A stretch of 64,000 nt of DNA from Malurus cyaneus samueli (lineage: Eukaryota > Chordata > Aves > Passeriformes > Maluridae), in NCBI GenBank assembly GCA_009741485.1, contig CM019229.1, positions 1,611,314 through 1,675,313 of the forward strand, read 5' to 3'. Positions 54,960 to 64,000 of the stretch are shown here, in pieces. The translations under genes and the position numbers were made by a program. The notes under the pieces are model-generated. The model saw only the letters and a list, made by a program, of their open reading frames with translations, was not told the DNA's origin and made no database searches. The stretch's first letter is position 1; each line of letters begins with the position of its first letter.

Positions 54960-57900
54960 TCCTGGCTCTGGCTCCTTCCAGGGGCACAGATGGTCAGTGC
55001 AGAGGGAGGCTGAGGGATCCTGGAGTCTGTGTTTGCTGGGGAGCCTGGGCTGCAGAACTGGGATCTAATAGATGGGAGAAAAATTAAAAAGAAAATAATT
55101 GTGTCAGCAATTGTCCTTGTTCAGCTGGATCAGACAGGCAGGTTCCAGCACAGCTCCAGCTCCAAAGGGAAGTGTGAACATGAGCCACTCAAGCCCTGCT
55201 GGGGTGTGGGATGGGCTGGGTGTCTGGCTCAGACCTGGAGCAAGTACAGAGAAAGGTCACTGAGGGACCAGGGAAAGGCAGAGTCCACTGCAGGAATTCA
55301 AAAGCTGTATCAAGAGATCAAGCACCAGGATAAAACCTGGATTATTTAAAATCAAGGTCAATTCTGGCACAATAATAACGAACTATAAAATTTTCTAGAA
55401 TAAAGTTAGGCTAAAAGTGTGAAAAACTAATGCTGAGAGAACAAAGCTGCCTTCCCCTCACAGGACAGATGAGAACAAACCTCTTGATGCAGCTCAAAAT
55501 ACAGGGACTTACTGCCCGAGGATGCAGCAGAGCCTCCTCTGAGATGTCCCAGTCCAGTCCAGCCAGTTCCTGGGATGTCACAGGGACCATAACTGGGATG
55601 CCCAAGCTGGAATTTATTTCTCAGCTTCAGGGGCTGCCTCGAGTCAACAAAACTCTTGATTCATTTTCTTTCTGGGCAGCAGCAGCTTCTTTATCAGGAA
55701 AACTTCTCCCATTTTAATCATACAATGAAAAGGTTCTGCTGAAATATTTAATAGCTTTGAGTCAGATTTTCAACAGGTTTTTAAAACCAAATCAATTTCC
55801 AAGAGTCTAACAACTACCTGCAGAGCAAAAAGAACCTCATTTCAAAAAAACTCTGATACTGGGCACTCCAGAGCTTCTCCCAGGCTGGCTGTCACCAGAT
55901 TGGATGCTTCATCCTCAAGCCAGAATCCGGGATTGAGAGCAAGGATTCCAGCTGGTTCAAGTGTACAGGGAAGAGAAGTTGGACCTGAGAGAGGAGAGTG
56001 GGTGCAGAAATGCCTGGTGGAATCAGGAGAGCAGATGGGGGAAGTGGAACAGGCACCAGGCAGCTCTGGGACTCACCAGGAATCTGACTCAGCAGAGGGG
56101 GAAAAGGGAGCTGCTGGCAGATTTTGAGGGAAAGGTGGAAAGCTGAGACTGGAAAGGAATGGGAACACCAACTGGAAATGGGATGGTACCAGCTGGGATG
56201 CTGGAAAAGATGGGGGCAGTTGAACAATGAAACCAAGGAGAAAAAGGGGTTTATCTAAGGCTGCATAGGAACAGGGGGAGCAAATGGGCAGTGCAGAGAG
56301 AGGTTGAGCTAGGGCTGCAGGTGCACAGGGGCTCCCAGAGGGACCTGACACAGGAGATAAAGAGAAGAGAACTGAGAGAAGATGAGAGAAGAGCAAAGTG
56401 TAACAGCAGGCCCTGAACAGGGAGGGAGACTTGAATTTTGTGGGCAGGAAGCCTTGGATTTCTCAAGGAACCTGAGAAGTCCTGGTCAGCACTGCCTGGC
56501 ACAGAAGGGAGTCCAGGCAGGCTCCAGCTGCCCAGAGCCCTTTTAAAGAACCTCTTCAAGAACCACACTGTGAGGTCTTTGAAGTTTGCAATGACTTTTC
56601 TAAACCTTGTTTTCCTAAGCAATTTAAAAATCAGCACAGAAGAGTCACCACCTCATCAGTTCAGCAATAATTGGCACAGCTACACAGCAGTTAACTCAGG
56701 GCTTAGAGAAGTTCGGGTGTTGTACACAAAATGCCAGTTCTCTGCCAGCTCTGCTTCTGCAAATTGGTTTCAAACTCTCTTGAAAAGCAGGTACCCACAG
56801 TATCCAGTCAGGGATGTTCCCTGAGCAGGGTCAGATGTGCCAAATACTCTGTCAAACTTTTATGGAGGCAAATCCTTCACGTAAAAGCAAAATAATTCAG
56901 TCTAATTCATCGAAGTCAAATTCATGCAAGCCACCCCACTTCCTTTCTCTCCAGAAACAAGGAGCCACAGACAACCCGAGTCACTGTCCTACTGTCACAC
57001 CACCCACCAGAACCAGCCACGGACCACAGCAGGAGGTGGCTACAAAGCCATCTCCAAGAGTTACATGGCTCTTTCCCTGCCATCCCAATTTCTGCCTTTT
57101 TAACCAGTTCAGTCCACTGAAATGCTCCTCAGGCTCAGCTCCCAGGAGGAGAGGCAAGAGCCAAAATTCAGAAGATTGAGCAAGAAGGGAAGTTGAGTGT
57201 CAGGAGCTACAACAGGGAGATGCAGGACATCAGAGACAGGAACAAAAGGAGATTTACAGATGAAAAAGCAGAAGGACAAGGTGCCTGCAGCAGGATCTGC
57301 ATTGATGAACATGTTCAATTCTTTGCTGAGCACTTCTCCACCCCCTTGTCCCACCTCCCCTTTCTCTATCCCAGCCAGGTATTATCAGTGATGGGGACAG
57401 TGGGAAATCATCGGTTTTCACCCAAGGAAACAGATAAAAGACATGAGGGCTGAAGGGCAGACAGTGGACAGGGAAAGAATCCTATCGGGGGTTAGAAGAT
57501 GAAGGATCCATTTGTTAAATGGACTGAACAGCTTTGAAAAGTGGAAATATGCTTTAGTGAAGACACATCAGACTCAGCAGCCAGGAACAAGAAAAGCTCT
57601 TGGCACGTGATGTTTTACATGATGTAATTTTTATTTATTAAATTAATGAATGAAGTGCCTGTAAGTGCCTGTAAGTGCCTGGGGCCAGCACCCACCCCGC
57701 AGGCAGTGAGCATCCATGGACATCAAATCCTGCATCCACCAGCTCTGCCTGTGGAGCAGCCACACACTTGGGGTGAGGAAGGCACAGGAATGTCCTTGGG
57801 TGTTTCCCAGTCTGCAGCTGTTTGGGTAATGATAACAAAATAAAGCCAACCCCTCGTTTTACTAACAAATATAATTAAAATGCAGCAATACAGGTCTGGA

Positions 57901-58750
57901 AGAAGCCCCAATTTTCAAAACATTCTGGACACAAATCCATCCGGGCACTGTAAGACAAGCTGGGAATGTGGAAGGAAAGCTGTTTTATTTAGTCTGGGAA
58001 AACACACTCAGGAACACAGCGAGGGAGCACTGAGCCAGGGTCGGGATGTGGGTGGGCTCCTGCAGATGCTGCCTGGCCCTGAGGGACAGAGCTGTCACCA
58101 GACACTGGGCAGCTCTCTGGTGTGGCTCTCTGACAGGTTAGCAGCAGCCAGCCCTGCAGGCACTGGAACAGGCACAGGGGAAGGAATAGCTGAACTGCAG
58201 CTCTGGAACTCACTGTCCCGCATCGTTTGTTCTTTGTGCTGGAGCTGGCACCCCTGCCATAGCCTGAGCCTGCCCGAGCCTCCTCTGGCAACGCCTGGAA
58301 CACATCTCTGCTCATCTTCACCAGTCCAGCTCTGCCTCTCAGTCCTTCCTTTCCCTCATCATCACTATTCTTCTTCTCTCTGGAGGTCACTGCAGGGTCC
58401 CCCTCCCAGAATGACACAGCTTCCAAGCTCTTCGTCTTCTTTACCCTTCTCTCATCCAGACCAGCGCCGTTCTGTGCCCGAGGGCTCAGAACCTTGAAAG
58501 GATGAAGGACTGAGTCGACCCTGCCAGGATTTTGGCTCGAAGCCCTCGGGCACCAGCCCGATACCTGGGGAGAGCAGCGACAGTGAGCGCGGGCGGCGGC
58601 TGCTCTGCGGACACCGCGCAGCTCCGGGCGCCGCCTGCTCCTGAGCCCTTCCGAGGAGCCCTTCCGAGGAACACTCCCGAACCGCGGTGTCCGGCCCGGA
58701 GAAGCCCCAGGGTCCCAGAGTTGGCTCCCCCTCACCCCAGCCCCGCTCAC
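54960..58750 (-). other. LRSAM1: LRSAM1 5' intron(s), no coding exon seen
   Basis: This is the sequence between the first coding exon and the presumed non-coding first exon. It includes a purine-rich stretch (about 55980-56400), a 10-bp unit repeated three times (57655-57685), and ordinary unique DNA. I see no coding exon; a small second untranslated exon cannot be excluded. Confidence 0.5.
57655..57685. repeat. Short 11-bp tandem repeat
   Basis: Three copies of a short unit (GTAAGTGCCT) lie in LRSAM1 5' intron sequence. Confidence 0.8.
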
Positions 58751-58900
58751 CGCTCGTCACCGCCATCGCTGCCTCACCGCCGCCTCATGTGATCGGCGCC
58801 ACCAGAGAGACGCGCGGCCAGAGCGCCCCGCCCCGCCCACACAGCCGTGCCCGCCGTGCTGCGCGCCCCCAAGCGGCCGGAGGACCGACTCGCCCGGCCA
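58500..58900 (-). promoter_or_regulatory. LRSAM1: CpG-rich LRSAM1 promoter and non-coding exon 1
   Basis: This is a CpG-dense region. On the minus strand a candidate first exon ends at 58751, followed directly by GTGAGCGGGG, a strong donor. Upstream are CACATG (E-box-like) and GC-rich DNA. The head-to-head position with RPL12 matches the mammalian arrangement. The exact start site is not determined. Confidence 0.55.
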
Positions 58901-58904
58901 TACA

Positions 58905-59065
58905 GACCCCAAAACTGTTAGGGTTGGAAAAGATCCCTGCGGGTGCAGCCTTATCTGAGTGCAGCGTCCGGGCGTTCCTTGGGCACTCCGGGGATGGGGA
59001 CTCCACCAGTGCCCTGGGCAACCCCAATAGCGACCCCTTCCAATGCCGGACCACCCTTCCACATG
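58905..59065 (-). mobile_element. CR1 LINE 3' fragment (minus) between divergent promoters
   Basis: GTTAGGGTTGGAAAAGATCC, CACTCCGGGGATGGGGACTC and ACCAGTGCCCTGGGCAACCC identify a reversed CR1 tail. It sits between the LRSAM1 and RPL12 start regions. Confidence 0.75.
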
Positions 59066-59093
59066 GTCCACATTTTGCAATAGGGAGGAAGAT

Positions 59094-59139
<46 letters not shown>

Positions 59140-59192
59140 CATACATACATACATACATACATACATACATACATACATACATACATACATAC
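59094..59192 (+). repeat. Compound (GATA)n(CATA)n microsatellite
   Basis: About 11 units of GATA (to about 59138) run directly into about 13 units of CATA (to about 59192). It lies between the LRSAM1 CpG island and the RPL12 core promoter. Confidence 0.97.
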
Positions 59193-59307
59193 ACATTGAC
59201 AGATATCGACAGATACTGATAGATAGAAATAGAAATGCATTAAAAAATCTTTAGAGATAAATAAATGAATAAATCTTTAGAGATCCCGCCACAGCAGGCA
59301 CTTCACT

Positions 59308-59317
59308 TCTCGCGAGA
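59308..59317. promoter_or_regulatory. TCTCGCGAGA palindrome, copy 1
   Basis: A perfect 10-base palindrome lies about 90 bases before the likely RPL12 transcription start. TCTCGCGAGA is a known element of housekeeping and divergent promoters. Confidence 0.8.
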
Positions 59318-59346
59318 TTTTGGCAGCTAGCTAGACTTTTCTGGCA

Positions 59347-59356
59347 TCTCGCGAGA
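59347..59356. promoter_or_regulatory. TCTCGCGAGA palindrome, copy 2
   Basis: This second perfect copy lies 39 bases after the first and just before the TATA-like box of RPL12. Confidence 0.8.
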
Positions 59357-59366
59357 TCTCGGCGGG

Positions 59367-59402
59367 TATATATTGGGCCCGCGCGGCCCCCGCTGTCTTT
59401 TC
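59367..59402 (+). promoter_or_regulatory. RPL12: RPL12 core promoter: TATA-like box and TOP start
   Basis: TATATATT at 59367-59374 is followed about 30 bases later by a pyrimidine run (CTTTTC at 59397-59402), which resembles the 5' terminal oligopyrimidine start of ribosomal-protein mRNAs. TOP mRNAs are translationally controlled through mTOR and LARP1. The start base is inferred. Confidence 0.6.
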
Positions 59403-59436
59403 GCTGTCTCAGAAAGCCTCGGTTCTTTTGCGAGGT

Positions 59437-59467
59437 TCCATCCGCCTCCATCCGCCTCCATCCGCGG
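59437..59467 (+). repeat. 10-bp repeat in the RPL12 5' leader
   Basis: Three tandem copies of TCCATCCGCC, the last varying, lie in the short leader just before the RPL12 start codon. Confidence 0.85.
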
Positions 59468-59482
59468 TCATCTGCCGCCGCG

Positions 59483-62224
<2,742 letters not shown>

Positions 62225-62289
62225 GACTGCAGAAAAGGAAGTTGCCAACATCAAGGCTCCTTCAGTTTTTTGTAGCACTTTAAATACAT

Positions 62290-62295
62290 AATAAA
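62290..62295 (+). terminator. RPL12: Polyadenylation signal AATAAA of RPL12
   Basis: A canonical AATAAA lies 66 bases after the stop codon and is followed by a GT-rich element, consistent with the very short 3' UTR usual for ribosomal-protein genes. Confidence 0.85.
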
Positions 62296-62834
62296 AGACC
62301 CAGTTGTCTGCAAACTGTTGCTGGTTTGATTTGTCCCTGTGCTGTGCTGTGAACTTCCCTTGAGGAAAAGCCCCCTGCCTTGTGGAGATACAGCACCTTT
62401 AGTAAGAGGTGTGCGTACCCATTCTGGATGGATTGGGGCACAGGGATGAAAGTGTGAAGAATGAGCAGAAGGTTTGGCCCTGCTTATTCCAGTGAGGAGA
62501 GCAGTTTGTGCCCTTTGCTCCCTGATGAAATGGGGGTCACTGTCCTGGTACCTTGAGGATAACAGAGCCTGAAATGTGGCAAGTGACCAAAGCCTGACCT
62601 GTCTGTCCCTCCCTGGTGTGGCTGTGTCCTGGGCATCCCTGTCCAAGCCTGTGCTGATGCTTCTGTCCCTCCCTGCCCCCAGCTCTGTGTGCAGCCTCAG
62701 ACAATGGAGTCAAAACCAGGGTTGTTTGTTGCTCTGCACTTTGCTCTCCTTTTCCCTCAGGTGTTTGTAGGGCCTTTTTCTGAGGCAGATGGGGAATTAA
62801 ACATCTGAAATCCCAGATAGGTGCCATGCAGAGG
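62296..62834. other. Intergenic sequence after RPL12
   Basis: I see no coding exon or RNA gene. Short open frames lack any recognisable motif. Confidence 0.4.
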
Positions 62835-63058
62835 GAACAGCTGGAGCTGTCAGGAGCTTAGGTTGGAGATCAGGGGAAGGTTCTTGTGTCCCCAGAGGGT
62901 GCTGGCACTGCCCAGGCTCCCCAGGGAATGGTCCCGGCCCCGAGGCTGCCAGAGCTCCAGGAGCATTTGGACAGCGCTGCCAGGGATGGACAGGGTGGGG
63001 CTGTTGGGGGGTCTGGGCAGGGACAGGAGCTGGAGTCGATCCCAGTGGGTCCCTTCTA
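62835..63058 (+). mobile_element. CR1 LINE 3' fragment (plus)
   Basis: It belongs to the same subfamily as 1110-1502, with GAGGGTGCTGGCACTGCCCA and GGTGGGGCTGTTGGGGGGTC. It is well preserved. Confidence 0.92.
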
Positions 63059-63790
63059 ATGGAGCAGATTCTCTTTAGTCCCTTTGCTTGGAGTTTCCCA
63101 AACTTCAAGCTAGAAATGATGTTTGGATGCTCTGACCAGGGTCAAGCGTGGTCCCTTAATGTAACCTGCCCCCGTGCCCATCTCAATGGGTTTGGGTTGC
63201 ACAGATTCTGATGAGGTACAGGAATAAATAATCCTGTGATGATCGGCCCCAGGCTGCTGGGGCTGTGGAGGGACAGGGGGATCCCATCCTTGGGGACACC
63301 CAAGGCTCACCCAGGTCAGCTGTGCCAGGGCAGGGCTGGCTCCCTGCCAGGGGAGGTTTTGCAGTGATTCCACCACAAAGGTGCCCAAATGTCTGAGCTG
63401 CCGAGGAAGGGCAGGGGCTGCAGCCGCCTTGCAGCAGCAAATCTGCTTTAAACTTGTTAAAAAGTGTTGGTGCCCCTGTTGAAAATGCCCCACTGTGAGA
63501 GCCTGGGGAGCTGCTCAGCCTTGTGTCAGGGCTGTCCTGAGTCTCACTGCCCCCATGGTGGGTTTTCCTCCACTTGGCAGTGCTGGAAATAGTTGGAAAA
63601 ATTATTCTTTTTGCTCAAGGGATGTTCTTGTGGGCCAGGATCCATAACCTTTCCCCTGCTGCCCGAGGGCTCATGAGGAGAGTTTGTCCTGCCAATAACT
63701 CATTTATTCCAAACAAGGCTTCTTCAAAAGGAGGCAAAGGGCTCCAAAGATAATAACAACCTACATGGACATCCCATTTAAACCTGTCTT
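63059..63790. other. Intergenic sequence, nothing recognised
   Basis: No exon, RNA gene or clear repeat was recognised on either strand. Confidence 0.4.
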
Positions 63791-63794
63791 CCTG

Positions 63795-64000
63795 ATAATT
63801 TTTTATTGAATTTAACATCTTTATGATGGGGTCAAGCACAGTCTCAGCAGGTTTGCAGGTGACACCAGGCTGAGGGATGTGATGGCACCCAGAGGGACTG
63901 GACAAGCTCGGGGAGTGCCCCATGGGAATCTCAGAGGTTTCACCAGGCCCAGTGCTGGAGCTGCCCCTGGGTCAGGGCAATCCTGGGATCCATCCAGGCT
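63795..64000 (+). mobile_element. CR1 LINE internal fragment running off the window
   Basis: ATGGGGTCAAGCACAGTCTC, GCAGGTTTGCAGGTGACACC and CCCTGGGTCAGGGCAATCCT resemble the reverse-transcriptase-end region of CR1 ORF2. The element continues past the window edge, so its length is unknown. Confidence 0.7.

Noticed and set aside
58785..59240. 151-codon minus-strand frame with YVCM and SIYL repeats
   Set aside because: It is the translation of the GATA/CATA microsatellite.

Overview
This is vertebrate nuclear DNA, almost certainly from a bird. Three conserved multi-exon genes can be followed exon by exon. The interspersed repeats are nearly all short 3' ends of CR1-type LINEs, the dominant avian retroelement. 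Introns are compact and there are several GC-rich minisatellites, as on an avian microchromosome. In mammals the genes correspond to human 9q32 (FKBP15) and 9q33-34 (LRSAM1, RPL12). There are 5 Ns at 46069-46073, so this is a draft assembly.

Layout: (1) 1-2800 is AT-rich, non-coding sequence with one CR1. It probably lies inside or upstream of the divergent neighbour of FKBP15, which is SLC31A1 in mammals; no coding exon of that gene is visible here. (2) 2380-3540 is a CpG-rich island and probable two-way promoter. (3) 3080-27418, plus strand: the complete FKBP15 coding region in 29 exons (WH1-like domain, FKBP domain, long coiled coil, acidic tail), with a 3' UTR to about 29115. (4) 30849-31396, minus strand: a single-exon RING-finger gene with a C-terminal membrane anchor, apparently carrying a 1-nt frameshift in a C/G homopolymer. 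(5) 33885-54953, minus strand: complete LRSAM1 in 24 coding exons (leucine-rich repeats, coiled coil, SAM, PSAP/PTAP motifs, RING), with a non-coding first exon near 58751-58830. (6) 59308-62295, plus strand: RPL12, head-to-head with LRSAM1, with a TATA box, two TCTCGCGAGA palindromes, a TOP-like start and a candidate intronic H/ACA snoRNA. (7) 62296-64000: intergenic sequence with CR1 pieces.

FKBP15 (endosome/actin traffic) and LRSAM1 (ubiquitin ligase acting on TSG101 and bacteria) both act in the endosomal-cytoskeletal area. RPL12 is a housekeeping ribosomal gene. There is no sign that these genes are co-regulated beyond the LRSAM1/RPL12 shared promoter region.

The most notable observations are: a 62-bp tandem duplication that doubles the splice donor of the first LRSAM1 coding exon; a 21-bp minisatellite of about 22 copies in the intron that splits the LRSAM1 RING domain, with the whole intron open in the upstream frame; the frameshift in the RING gene; an exon 1/exon 2 phase conflict in FKBP15; a (GT)20 tract against an FKBP15 splice acceptor; a possible 33-nt cassette exon; and the candidate snoRNA. 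I did not find a wholly new multi-gene system.
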